From assembly GCA_947685225.1 (NCBI GenBank), contig CANTUV010000062.1, forward strand, positions 18,000,501-18,064,500: a stretch of 64,000 nucleotides of DNA. Reading direction: 5' to 3'. A model generated the notes under the pieces. That model saw nothing but the letters and a program-made list of their open reading frames with translations, had not been told where the DNA came from and made no database searches. This stretch comes from Garcia nutans (Eukaryota; Streptophyta; Magnoliopsida; Malpighiales; Euphorbiaceae). The translations under genes were made by a program, and so were the position numbers. Positions 24,401 to 36,296 of the stretch are shown piece by piece; the stretch's first letter is position 1; the number at the start of each line of letters is the position of its first letter.

Positions 24401-26133
24401 ATAACATGAGCAAGATAAGCAACACACCCTTTTCTAATCAACTGTCTGGCTGTTACAGCTGATACAAACAAGGATGCAAGTTGTCTCTGCTCACTAGATA
24501 CTAATATACTTCTACCATCACCAGTTCTCAAAGTAACACATTTCTTTTGACAGTCTACCACAACTCCATGCTTAGACAACCAATCCATGCCTAAGATCAA
24601 ATCATATTCTTTAAAAGGCATTTCAATTAAATCACCAAGAAATTCCTCACCTTGCACCACAACAGCACTATCACGATGCACCTTACTCACCACAACACTA
24701 TGTCCTAAAGGATTGGTCACTAAGACATAAAATCCTAAGGACTCTGAATGGAATTCAGACACAGGCAAGATAGGTGCACTTATGTTTGAATGAGTAGATC
24801 CTGGATCAATCAAAGCAAGTACTGAAATGCCAAATAAACAAAATGTACCCGCTATAACTGCTGAAGCATCCGGCTGCCTCTGCATCACATATACTCTTTG
24901 AGAAGATCCGGCCTCATCTGGCCTGCTGCCCCTGGATGAAGATCCTCCTCTCTGACTAAACCCAGGTCTACCACCTCTACTGAAACCTCTGCCCCCTCGA
25001 CCACCTCTGCTGACACTAGGTCAAGAAGCTGTAGTATCAGCCTGCCTATTCTCCTGCATCTCAGGACAATCTCTAACAAAATGAGCTGGTGACCCACATC
25101 TAAAACACCTAGCTGATCCACAAATCTTCCAACAAACACCCCCATGGGTCTTACCACAATGCTCACATATAGGTGAAGTAGACCTCTGAATCACTGGAGT
25201 CGGGGCACTAACTACCGAAACTGTCAGTTTCGGCCTCTGCCTCTGATACTGAACTGATGTGCCCAACTGTCTCTGGCTTCTACTGGTTCTCAGAACAAAA
25301 CTTTCTTGACCCCTCTTCATAGTTGAAGACCCTGCCTCAAACTGGGATCTCCTTACCCTGGTCTCTTCCTCAGTAGCAGCTGCTGCAATGCCCTGTGCTC
25401 TCTCAACACTTCTAGCTGCTGCAACAAGCTGAGAAAAATCTTGGTACCGGGAACCAGCCACAATGCACATGATAGAGGGCCTCAATCCCTCCTCAAATCT
25501 TCGGCACCGGTCTATTTCATCGGAAATAATTCCCCCGGCATATCGACTCAACCGGATATACTCAATCTCATACTTTGTTACCATCCGGTTGTCTTGCCTC
25601 AAATTCAGGAATTCCATCTTCTTAATATCTTTATACTCCCTCGGAGTATATTTCTGCTCGAACTCCCTCAGAAAATCACCATAGGATAATGTAGGTGGAA
25701 CATCCATGGCATGAGGAACCATCTTCCACTAGTCATAGGCATCTTTCTGTAGGAGGGATATGCCATAGTTAAATTTCTCATCCGAAGTGGCTTGCAACTG
25801 AATGAATATCCTCTGCACCTTATCCAACCACTGCTCAGCCACTGCAAGATCGGTAGTGCCCAAGAAATCTTCAGCCCCATATTTTCTTAACTTGTCATAA
25901 TGTCTTACCGGCATCTGAGGCTGTGGTGGTGGTGGTGGCTGCTGCACTGGAGTTTGTCTAAATAGTTCTACCATATGTCTTAACCAACCCGGCGGACCGT
26001 CATCTACAGCTGATCTCTCTGGCACAGAAACAGGTGCCTCACTAACCCTCTCAACTCTAGCTCCATCTCTACTCTCTACTGGAGCTACACTCTCAGCACT
26101 TCCTTCTACAGTCTGACGTGAATGGGACTCCAT
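21476..26133 (-). pseudogene. T3 gag-pol, nearly full length, broken by stops
   Basis: The polyprotein starts at 26133 (MESHSRQTVEG) and runs through Gag, a knuckle (CFRCGSPAHFVRDC), protease, RT (FIDDILVYS), RNase H, integrase and chromodomain, ending YPQLFQT at 21476. One frame holds from 26133 to 21862 apart from TAG at 25729-25731 (T1 has a Trp codon) and TGA at 25021-25023 (CGA in relatives). TGA at 21862-21864 replaces Trp of VSPWKK, and a missing base near 21808 shifts the rest. All three stops are C-to-T or G-to-A changes. The longest intact stretch is 1008 residues (24888-21862). It lacks the T2 integrase deletion. Confidence 0.93.
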
Positions 26134-26258
26134 TACTACCTATATCTGCAAACACAGCAGAATATTCCTCATTAAAGATCAAAGACTGCCATACCAAAAC
26201 ATGTATTTTATTCAAAAATCAACTTTTAAAATCAAAATATTCTTTTTCTTACAATTCA

Positions 26259-26295
26259 CCTAGGTTGAGAATCTCAAACCTAGGCTCTGATACCA
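26259..26295 (-). other. T3 primer binding site and adjoining palindrome
   Basis: TGGTATCAGAGC lies at 26284-26295 on the minus strand, with the CCTAGG palindrome at 26259-26284. It is followed after 4 bases by the right LTR. Confidence 0.9.
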
Positions 26296-26299
26296 AAAT

Positions 26300-28310
26300 T
26301 GTCCCGACCTACGTGTGTAAGCTGAGTAGAGGCGCCACACTATCCTAATGTTGCTACCAATTTTACTTAGTCAAATTTTAGTTTCGATTTTTACAGAAAT
26401 TTTTCCATAGTTTCGCCTAGAAATTGAATCCCAAGTGTCGACAAAATGGGTTTTTTTATTTTTATTTTTGAAAACATTTTTACACAAACCAATGCAACAA
26501 AATCATTCTCAGTACACTCCCAATAAATCCCCCTTATAACCTCAACTACAACCTGCAAATAGGATTTACACTTCTAGTACAAAAAAAAGTAAAGGTTTAT
26601 TATGAAACACAGTAGATAAAATATTTGTTCACTATGCAGCGGAAAGTAACAATATTTACAAATTCATATACATCAAAACTTCAGTTTTACAAAACATAAA
26701 ATTTATACATGTTTGGCAGTCAGTCTTCAATCTTTAAGCCCACTATTCACACTTCAAAATCTAGACTCGACTCGGCCTAGATGATTTCTCTGGTTCTTCC
26801 CTGTCACCTGCGCGATGAACCACAATCGCGCTAAGCCCATGGCTTAGTGATACAAACAACCATAATATTATGCCTCAATGCAATGCCAATGTCACACAAT
26901 TAAGTTTCATAAATAATTAAAAAAAATATTATATTTCACAATCTTACATTATTTAATAATTAATCAAAACATTCATGATTCACATTGAAAACAAAGACAA
27001 GCATGGGCCCAAAATACACTAATATGTTATTCAAAGTTCAGAGTTACTGCTTTGGTCCATAATCACAATCATCAATACATTTATCCATGGATAATCAACT
27101 AGATTTGAGCTTACGACCCAGTCAATTCACTCAATCTATTTTCAATAATTTGTTTTTGAGGTTTACGACCCGGTCATTTCACCCCAAAAGCATCACATTT
27201 CACATTTTCTAACTGGAATCGGCTTACGACCCGGTCATTTCACCTATCCAGTGATTCATAGGCATGCCGCCAAAACCAGAACTCTGAAAATTGAATAAAC
27301 ATATTAGGCACACAATCATTTTATTTATATTTTTTTTTCAATCTCTTTTCATTTCATTTCTCATAATTAATTAGGCAACCAAGCCTCCATTATATATCTC
27401 ATATGCATCATCATAGCCAACAACCATGGCATCATATCTCATATGATCTCAAATCACAATAAAACAATTCTTCATAACATCTTATCTTTCACATTTCATT
27501 TTCATATTTCATTTCATCGTCATATAAGCAAATATGTTTCAACCATCTCATATTATATTTTAAATCACATTAATCAATTCATTATTCAAATGGATATAAT
27601 CAATGACATTAACACATATTTTACATGCTCATCACAACATTCACATATTACCAAACATAATGTGATTTTTAATATCCATCAACAATGCATTAGGTTCCTT
27701 ATCACATTTACAATCAAATGTGTGTCAAGTCCTAACATCACATGAATGTATGCAATAGTGTAGTTTGTACTTACCTTAAAACCAACTCACACCAATCTAT
27801 ACACTTACTCTTCCAAGAATCCTCAACACTTAGGTTAGGGCAATTCAACCTCTTCACAACCAAAGTTGATGAAATTTCACAAGTTTCCAACTTAATCACT
27901 TGAATCTTCCTTCAATTTGATCTTATAAAATCAAAACTCTTCCTTGCTCTTTTGTCTTTGGAGTACCCGACCAAGAAAAGAAAAAGAAGAAAAATGAAAA
28001 GGAAATTAGAGACAAAGTCAAATATATGGTCTTCAAACATTCTCCACCAAGTCTTTTAATAATAAAATAATCAATTATTTCCTCTTCCACTCATTTATTT
28101 CTTCCAATTAATTCATTAATTCAATAATAAACAAATATCTTCTTTAGTTGACCATCCATTTTGACTTGTATATATGTTGTATATATTTCCATATATACAA
28201 CATATAAACTTTCTCTTCAATTCTTTTTCTTTCCAATTACACATATACATTTAATTCAAATAAAACAACAATTATATCAAAACTTCTAGGGCACACTTTG
28301 GGATATTACA
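26300..28310 (-). repeat. Right LTR of T3 (5' LTR)
   Basis: 2011 bp. It starts TGTCCCGACC where the middle copy has TATAACACCCCTTCCCGACC, so about 10 bases near the edge are lost. It ends GGGATATTACA. Twin hairpins are at 26810-26846, inverted-repeat arms at about 27016-27050 and 27275-27312. It would carry the T3 promoter. Confidence 0.92.
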
Positions 28311-28319
28311 AAAAGAGCT

Positions 28320-28790
28320 AAAGCCAGGGTAAAGACCCGACCTTCAATGGATAAAGATCCATGTTTTAATGGTAAAGACTCGATTTTCAATGAATAAAGA
28401 TTCATGTTTTAAGGGTAAAGACCCGACCTCTATTGGATAAAGATACATGTTTCAATGGTAAAGACCCGACCTCCAATGGATAAAGATCCATTTTCAAGGA
28501 TAAAGACCCAATGTCCAAAGGATGAAGATCCATTTTCAAGGGTGAAGACCCGATCTCAAAGGATGAAGATCCATTTTCAAGGGTGAAGACTCGATCTCAA
28601 AGGATGAAGATCCATTTTCAAGGGTGAAGACCTGATCTACAAGGATGAAGATCCATTTACAAGGGTGAAGGCCTGATCTCAAAGGATGAAGATCCATTTT
28701 CAAGGGTGAAGACCCGATCTCAAAGGATGAAGATCCATTTTCAAGGGTGAAGACTCAATCTCAAAGGATGAAGATCCATTTTGAGGGTGA
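28320..28790 (+). repeat. 41-bp tandem array in G1 3' region
   Basis: About a dozen units of about 41 bp contain AAGACCCGATCTCAAAGGAT followed by GAAGATCCATTTTCAAGGGT. The first units are more diverged (TAAAGACCCGACC forms). A shorter array of the same unit lies in G3 at 61207-61490. Variable tandem repeats before the 3' LTR are a known trait of Tat/Ogre elements and a source of satellites. There are no distinct spacers, so it is not a CRISPR array. Confidence 0.9.
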
Positions 28791-28854
28791 AGAACCACAA
28801 TGCATAGAATAGTTGGAGCGGTCAGACTTCTCAATTGATAAAAGGTTAGTCAAA

Positions 28855-29500
28855 CTCAATCTCGGGTTCAAGTACCTAATCTCGGGTCCAAGTACCCAAT
28901 CCTGGGTCCAAGTACCCAAATTTAATCTAGTCTCGGGTCCAAGTACCCAAATCAAGTTCAGTCTCGGGTCTAAGTACCCAAATCCAATCCAATCCCGGGT
29001 CCAAGTACCTAATCTCAGGTCCAAGTACCCAATTTTGGGTCCAAGTAGCCAATCTCGGGTCCAAGTACCCAAATTCAATCTAGTCTAGGGTCCAAGTACC
29101 CAATCTCAGGTCCAAGTACCCAAATCAAATTTAATCTCGGGTTCAAGTACCCAAATCAAATCATTCTTGGGTCCAAGTACCCAATCTCGTGTCCAAGTAC
29201 CCAAATTCAATTCAATCTTGGGTCCAAGTACCTAAAATCAAGTTCAATCTCGGGTCCAAGTACCCAAATCCAATTCAAGCTCAGGTCCAAATACCCAAAT
29301 TAAATTCAATCTCGGGTCCAAGTACCCAGTCTCGGGTCCAAGTACCCAAATTAAATCTCGGGTCCAAGTACCTAAATCAAATTTAATCTCGGATCCAAGT
29401 ACCCAATCCCAGGTCTAAGTACCCAAATTCAATCTAGTCTCGGGCCCATGTACCCAAATCAAGTTCAGTCTCGGGTCTAAGTACCCAAAACAAATTCAAG
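28855..29500 (+). repeat. GGGTCCAAGTACCC array in G1
   Basis: Some 25 to 30 short units carry the core TCGGGTCCAAGTACCCAA, at spacings of about 17 to 40 bases. The core has a GGGT..ACCC inverted repeat, so each unit could form a small hairpin. The related G3 block is 61555-61760. Short frames in it are repeat artefacts. Confidence 0.88.
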
Positions 29501-29566
29501 TAACCATCTCATCAAAATTAAGTCTTATTTCTTTTCACTCTCTTTTACTAATGTCTCAGATCGTTC

Positions 29567-29581
29567 AAGCAGGGGGCAAAC
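29567..29581 (+). other. Polypurine tract of G1
   Basis: AAGCAGGGGGCAAAC directly precedes the LTR start TGTAGACCC. The same 15 bases precede the G3 3' LTR at 62112-62126. Confidence 0.85.
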
Positions 29582-31866
29582 TGTAGACCCTTAATTTTTG
29601 ACCCAGTCCGGTCCAATAAAATTTTATTTAGTCTAAAATAATTTTTATGTTATCTTAGTTAAATAATATTTATTTTAGTATTTATTTTTATAATTCTTAA
29701 TAAAATAAAAATAATAAACAAATAAATAAAAATAAAAATCGGCGATGAAAAAATTCCTGCTGGCGAAATGGCCTACAGCTCGCCAGTGCCAATTTTCGCT
29801 CGCATTTCTTCATAGCCAGCCGTCACAAATTTTGCCAACAAAATTTTTCCAACTCAGTTTTTTTCGAAACCAAATTCTATTTGGTTTCAGTTTCCTTTTC
29901 TTAATTAATGATAGTTTCCGTAAAATTGAATTAATCTTCTAAATTTCCTATAAATAACACTAAAAAACATAAAAAAAAATGGAGGGGAGGAACAGAAGAA
30001 AAGATCTTGAGATCAGGACTGGACTTTGAAAAAAGGATTAACAAGAGAACTTTGGACGAGGGACTGGAATTTGAGACTTTGGATTGGAGAGGAGCAACAA
30101 GCAAGAAATCAACAATTTATCAAAGGTAGCCACACTGCCTTTGTCTCCGTTCATCCAAGAAGCAATTTTTGGTAGAACCAATGAACGAATGTTTGAATCT
30201 TTAATTTCTTTTTATTTTCTTACAGTAGCTTTGTTTTTTTTATTCATAAGATTATACACACAAAACCTTGATCTATAAATATGTAGTAACGTTGATCTTC
30301 CTTTCAATGACATAAATGGTCTTTCTGTTTCTTCTAAACCTTAAAAACCCTAAAAATACTTTTTTGTTTCCAAATACCTTAAAAACCCTAAATCGTCTTT
30401 TCTATTTTCAAAAACCCTAAAGATTATTTTTCTATTTCTTATAAAACTTAAGAGCACTAATCTATTTCTTCAAAACCTTAGAACCCTAAATCTTTCCTTC
30501 TTTTTCCAAAAACCCTAAAAGATACTCTTTTGTTTTCAAAAACCTTAAAACATTTTCTTATTTCCAAAAGCTTTTAAAAAACCCTAAACTGACTTCTTCT
30601 AATTCTTTTCCAAAATTTCCAAATGTATTGTTACATATCCAAACCCTTAACTTACTTTACAGTTTCTAAAATTCACAATTACTTTATGAAACTTTACACT
30701 ATTTTCTTCAACTTCAAAACCAAAACAGTAAGCCCCCAAACCAGTTAATCTAAACCCTAAGTTTTATTAAACCCTAATTCCTTCAAAATCGTAAACCCTA
30801 GTTTTTCCTAAACCCTAATCCTTAAAATCTTAAAATCTTATAAACCTAAACATTCAAACTAAACACAGTAAGCCTAAAAACAACAATCCAGTAACCAAAA
30901 ATTATAAAGCTAAATGTTTTAAAATATCCTAAAACCCTAATTTCATAATGTTGCCCTTAAACCCTAATTTGATTCATGAAACCCTAATTCATTTCAATTT
31001 TCCAAAACCTTTACAGTAGGTTAAACAAATACTAAAATACTAAAATTCCAAATTCCTAATATATTAATTGAAGAACTTTAGATGGAAATAGTAAACCTCA
31101 ATTTATATCTTTACTTGACTTATTTGATTATGTAGTCTATTATATGCTTTGACTTATTTTCAATGCTTTGGTGATTGAATTATTTTCAATGCTTGATTTA
31201 TTTAATTTATCATGGATGAATGTTTATTATTTTCAATGATTGATGATGAATGATTTATTTATGATGAATGGTTATTTACTTTTATTGGTTTATTTTAATT
31301 TCCAAATGTTGGAAGAGGTATATTTCCACTTTGTGGGTATCTCATTAGTTAAATATCATGTAATTTTAATTGCTTTTATATTTTAGACCAATGTAAAGGA
31401 CATGTTTCTACCTTTCGGTGGGTGTCCTATTAGTTTAGACATGGATGATGTAAAGACATGTTTCCATCCTAGGATGGGTGTCCATTTATTTATTTTTCTT
31501 GGACTTGATTTTTAATATAACGATGCTTTATTTCAATTATTGTGTGTAATATGGATAATATTGTTATATTTAAGAATTTTATAATATTAAGACCTGTAAA
31601 GGAGGCCGGTTCTAATGAACCAGGCATTGTGGGGGTGCTGGGCCATTTCTCACCTTCCCCACACGTACCCAACTTTTCGAACCCATTAGGGGGTTGGAGA
31701 TTCCTTAGGAATCGAGTCATCCACCCCTTTCTTTTTCCCGGCTTGTCCGGGTGGTGACTCCATTTTCTCCGGACTTAGGTCTGTGTTCTCTAAGTCCCGA
31801 GCCTAAACACTGCCGAACTTGCAAGAACCATTCCACCGGGAGTGGGGGCGAAAATCCCCCCTCACA
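29582..31866 (+). repeat. 3' LTR of G1
   Basis: 2285 bp from TGTAGACCCTTAATTTTTGA to CCCCTCACA. The first third is very AT-rich with a GC-rich island near 29742-29830 containing CTGGCGA..TCGCCAG arms. The middle (30330-31000) has more than ten AAACCCTAA-type telo-box motifs. The last 300 bases are conserved with G2 and G3 and include a copy of GGTGGTGACTCCATTTT near 31750. It diverges clearly from the G3 LTRs. Confidence 0.9.
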
Positions 31867-33762
31867 GCATGTTTAGATCTTGCATTGAAATGACAGAAAG
31901 CTTTGCATTTATGGCTTTTATCTTCGAGATGTTGAAAACATGAGTGGTGAAGCCCAAGCAATGAAGATACATCCATTAAGATTTAGCACGCCAGTTGGCA
32001 ACTTCTTCACAACCTTCCAAATAATCTTTTATTTTGCCCAATTGTGTCTTTCGAGATTCGACGGTTCAATGTACTTCCCTTAACTCGAAGGCTTTGTATG
32101 AAAATTTTCTCTCTCTCTCTCTCTCTTTTTTCATTTTTTTTTGAATTTTTAATATTGATTTTGAAATCAAACGTTGGCTTTGCCAAATCAATGTCAATTT
32201 ACCTCAGGACTTGATTTTTCAAATTAAAATATTTATAACATGACAACCTTAGTTATCATACTAAACTCGAGAATCATTTTTATTTGAGCAAGAACTGTTG
32301 CACTTCAAATAGGTGCATACACATCACTTGGCCAAAGGTCTCATTGATTTTGAATATTGTCTATCTCATATGCATGCTTATTCAAACTATCTCTACTAAT
32401 AGACTTTACCTACCAAGAGAGATCAATAGGTTTTTGACAGAATCTATAAGGGACACGAGTTAAATGAAGGCCATTTATAATTTGGAGCCATTGTGACACT
32501 ATGGGCAAACCTTCACACCACAAATTTATTGTTTAGTCAATTGGAATCATGAAAAGATAGAGCTTTGAACATTCTTTTATCTTCTTGGTGTTAATCTGGA
32601 TCTTGATTGGGATAGTCCTTTCTCTTACAAAAAGGTTGATACCCACATTCCTTTCTTCTCTTTTTTTTTTCTTTTAGCATTTCATCCTTTTCCTCTATAG
32701 GATTGTCAAGTACAGGGCTTTCAAAAACTACATGGTCTTTCTCATTTTCTCTGATTTTGATTGAATCTTTGGGTAGATTGGACCAATTCAAGTCAAACTG
32801 TCCTTATAAACCAAATGGAAGTCTTTTGCTGCTTTAGTTAATAGAGAATTTGGTTGGCTTTCTGAACCATTTTGGGTTTTATTTTATTTTCTTTTCCTTT
32901 TTTTCTTCTTTTTATGTTTTTGTTTTTTTGTTGGGTCTTAATTCCAGAAGAATTGTCTTGACTATAGATGAGTGGAATAGAGTGAGTCTACTTTAGTGAG
33001 GATAAACACTTAGTTGTCCTGACTTTATCTCAATCAGTCTGTGATATTAGGTCTAATTCAGGTGCCCTTCAACTATCATTATAGTTTTGACTATGCATTC
33101 CTTTCTTTTTGATTTTCTTGCCTCTTCCCCTCAAATATCACAACAGCTTAGAGTAGGTTGTTGGGGTTTGTAAACCAATAAAAAGAAAGCTAAAATTTCA
33201 TGAAGGCTCAAAGGGACAACTAGGGATTGATGTCAATAGGGTTGGTGCAAGTTGTTGGCTTATCAAACAATGCCTAGATCATCTCTCTCTCAAATAAGCA
33301 GAGTTCAATTTCGCCTCAAAAATTTGTCAAAACATGTTCTAAGATTAACTAGGACCTAGACAAAGGTCATTATATAGGAGCCCTCTCTAAGTAAGCATAC
33401 ACAACTCAATGTTGTAGAACAATTTACTCATCTAGTAAAGTCATTCAAATCATGATGCATATATATATTAATTTATGATTATTAAGCTAGACTCATCATC
33501 GGTTTGAGCACCAAAATGAACAAAGACCATGAAAAATTTAATAAAAATAATTTATTCAAACAATCTTAAAAAAAGAAAAAGAAAACATAATTGTTCCAAA
33601 TAAGTATTAAAGAAAAAATAAAAAGAGCAACACTTCAAGCTAAGGGAAATTCGTTGAGTTAGAGTCAAAGATACTTCATTTATTTAGACATATCAAGGGC
33701 AAGGATTTTTTCCTTCATCAAGGATCATTGATTCATCATCCATAGTTAGTCCAAGTTTGCTT
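31867..33762 (-). other. G2 internal region after gag, no pol
   Basis: 1.9 kb homologous (reverse complement) to G3 58593-60470. Shared landmarks include the stretch near 33350-33460 against 58780-58900 and the stretch near 31870-31950 against 60380-60460. No frame shows protease, RT, RNase H or integrase. A 66-codon minus frame at 32591-32791 is the only notable one; its counterpart in G3 is frame-broken, so it is not called as a gene. Confidence 0.75.
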
Positions 33763-33767
33763 AGTAG

Positions 33768-36291
33768 TGTAACACCCCTATACCCCGTATACGCACACTA
33801 CATACTATTACATCTGTAATATACGTATACCGAATACAGGAGTGCCACATTTTATATTAGATAACTCAATCTTTCAATTTAACAACAATATAAGTAAACT
33901 TAAAACACTTCATAATATATTATAAACTATACTAGATAAAACATTTATTCATTATGCAGCGGAAATTGTAGTGGTATTTACATATATAAATACATCAAAA
34001 TCCATGTTTACAAAATATAAAGCTTATACATGTTTGGCAGTTCGTCTCTGATCTTTAAGCCCACAATCAACACTTCAAAGTCTAGACTTAACTCGGTCTA
34101 GATGAACTCTCCGGTTCTACCCTGTCACCTGCGCGATGAACCACAATCGCGCTAAGCCAACGGCTTAGTGGTACAAACCACAATAACAATATGCTTTAAT
34201 GTAATGCTAATGTCACACATTCATATATAATAAATAATACATAAGAATATCATATTTCAAAACCTTACATTAAATCTTATAATTCATGTATTTCAACATT
34301 TATGATCCACATTTAAACAAAGACAAGCATGGGCCCAAAAGACACTAATATGTCATTCAACTTTCAGAGTTAATGTTTTGGTTTAATTATCACATTTATC
34401 ATTATCCCAACTAGGCTTCAAGGATTAAGCTCAACCAAGCTTCAAGGGGACCAAAACATGCTAAGCATCAACCCAACTTGGCTTCAAGAACCAAACCCAA
34501 CCTAGCTTCAAGGGTTGTAACATCTCAACTAGGCTTCAAGGATTAGACCCAACCAAGCTTCAAGGGGAGTAGAGCATGCTAAACTTCAACCCAACTTGGC
34601 TTCAAGGATCAAGCCCAACCCAGCTTCAAGAGATTGTTACTATTAGGCATGCCACCAACAATAAAATTCTGAAAAGTGAATAACGCATTAGGCACACAAT
34701 TCTTTCATTATTTCATTATCAATTCCATTCTCATTTCCTCATAATTATCTAGGCAAACATGCCTCAATTATTTCATTTGCATCATTATAGCCAACAATAA
34801 TGGCTTCACATCTCATCATTAGAGTATACACAACCAATTGCATTATACATATAATTTGAATGATCATCATATCTTTCACATTATACAATTCATAGCATTA
34901 ATCAAATGTATCAACAATGTAATAGATTACTTAACACATTTACAACCAAAAGTGTTAAGTCCCAATGTCATATAAATGTATGCAATAATGAAGGGTTTGT
35001 ACTTACCTCAAGAGCAACTCACTCCACACCAAACTCCTCTTCCAAGAATCCTTCAACACTAGGATTAGAGCAACTTAACTCTCTTCAAGACCTAATCCAA
35101 AAGAAATCATACACACTCACTTAGAGATATATATATATATAAGATAATAAGGCTAAGAACCAACTAGGGCAAATTCTATACATGACACGCTCAACAACAC
35201 GGGCGTGTATCTGATCGTGCCCTAAAACCACAACACAGAAGCTTTGACATGCTTAGAACCACGGCCGTGTCAATTCTTCACCAACACAGTAGCTATGACA
35301 CGTTCAATAACACGGGCGTGTTACTGGCCGTGTCAATGCTACTACAACACAGAAGCTGTGACTTGCTCAGTGCCACTGCTTGTGTCATCCATCCAAGAAC
35401 ACAGAACCATTGACATGCCCAAAGACCTGGCCGTGCTCATGGGCGTGTCAGGCCAAAAATCCTAATTCCGGCAATAACCACAATACATCCAACAAACCAC
35501 TTACTTCCACCATCTTCCACTCCAAACAAACTTAACTAAACACACCCATAAACTATAATAACTTGCAAAAACACCAAAACAATTCAAAACATACATCAAA
35601 CACCAATTCACAACCATCACATTCACACAACTCAAACACAACACTTACTCTTCCAACACCAAACTTAACTCCTTCTCTTCAATCCAACCCCAAAATCAAA
35701 ATCAATTAAACCCAACACTCTCAAACACACCACAATCAAACATACTCATACCATCAATAATCAACCATCAAACTCAAATACAACTTAAAAGAAAACTAAG
35801 GAATCAGGTGGAAACTTACCAAAAATGATGAAACTTCTTAGATTTCCAACTTGATCACTTGAAACATCCTTAAATCTTGAGTTTGGAAAATCAAAAACTC
35901 TCTTCCTCTCTTGCTATTGTGATGGTCTGCCAACAAAGAAAGAAGAAGAAGAAGGAGATGATGAATGGCAAAGTCAACTCTCCCTCTTCACTTAACCACT
36001 CAATCTCTCTTTTGTTCTCAACCAAGCAATTATATTAATATAATATTACAAATATCATCATCCACTCACTAATTCAATTTTCCATTTAATTAATTTAATT
36101 AATTTAAAATAATTAATTAATCTTCTTTGACTTCCATTTCTTTGACTTGTATATGTTGTATATGTCACTATATATACAACATATACACTCTTCCCTTACC
36201 TCATTTCTCTTTCCGTTTAAACATATACATTTAATCCAAATACAACAATAAAATATTCCAAAACTTTTAGGGTATACTTTGGGATATTACA
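33768..36291 (-). mobile_element. Solo LTR S2, Tekay-type, inserted in G2
   Basis: 2524 bp starting TGTAACACCCC and ending GGGATATTACA, flanked by AGTAG at 33763-33767 and 36292-36296. It has twin hairpins at 34131-34167, inverted-repeat arms at about 34341-34375 and 34661-34695, a cassette of TTCAAGG-type repeats shared with S1 (34400-34635), and a diverged CACGGGCGTGT palindromic cluster at 35190-35460. There is no internal region. It separates the end of G2 gag from the following sequence. Confidence 0.93.
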
Positions 36292-36296
36292 AGTAG

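Larger units (their letters stand above)
1..28310 (-). mobile_element. Compound Tekay-type LTR retrotransposon (T2+T3), LTR-int-LTR-int-LTR
   Basis: Three related LTRs (1-4782, 19412-21429, 26300-28310) alternate with two internal regions, all read on the minus strand. Each internal region ends at a tRNA-iMet-type primer site next to the LTR on its right (19396-19407 and 26284-26295), and each has a purine tract next to the LTR on its left, so the middle LTR serves both units. About 115 bases of the left LTR lie before the window, judged by alignment with the middle copy. The right edge ends GGATATTACA and is followed by AAAAG; the matching target duplication would be outside the window. T1 and S1 are later insertions. 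Unequal recombination between LTRs is the usual explanation for such a structure (inference). Confidence 0.88.
28311..31866 (+). mobile_element. 3' part of Tat-like element G1
   Basis: Only the downstream end is visible: two tandem-repeat arrays, a purine tract (29567-29581) and an LTR (29582-31866). The layout matches the 3' end of G3 (61200 to window end). The upstream part should lie beyond the T2/T3 compound, outside the window. The right flank (31867 onward) is G2 internal sequence, so G1 inserted into G2; the 5-base flank is GCATG, whose partner is not visible. Confidence 0.85.

Noticed and set aside
24885..25166. 93-codon frame between gag and protease in T3 (also 17999-18322 in T2)
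   Set aside because: The neighbouring frame holds the real zinc knuckle and protease text; this is an overlapping frame over arginine and glycine-rich codons.
28761..29088. Repetitive frames (GTWTRDW and SKYPN types) on both strands
   Set aside because: Pure products of the GGGTCCAAGTACCC array.
28320..29500. CRISPR-like regular repeats
   Set aside because: Units are directly adjacent and contain no unique spacers; the setting is the 3' end of a plant retrotransposon.
30330..31000. Interstitial telomere array
   Set aside because: AAACCCTAA words are scattered with irregular spacing and not in tandem; they are LTR motifs.
32591..32791. 66-codon minus-strand frame in G2, possible small conserved protein
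   Set aside because: The homologous stretch in G3 near 59490-59620 is frame-shifted and no domain is visible. Kept only as a note.
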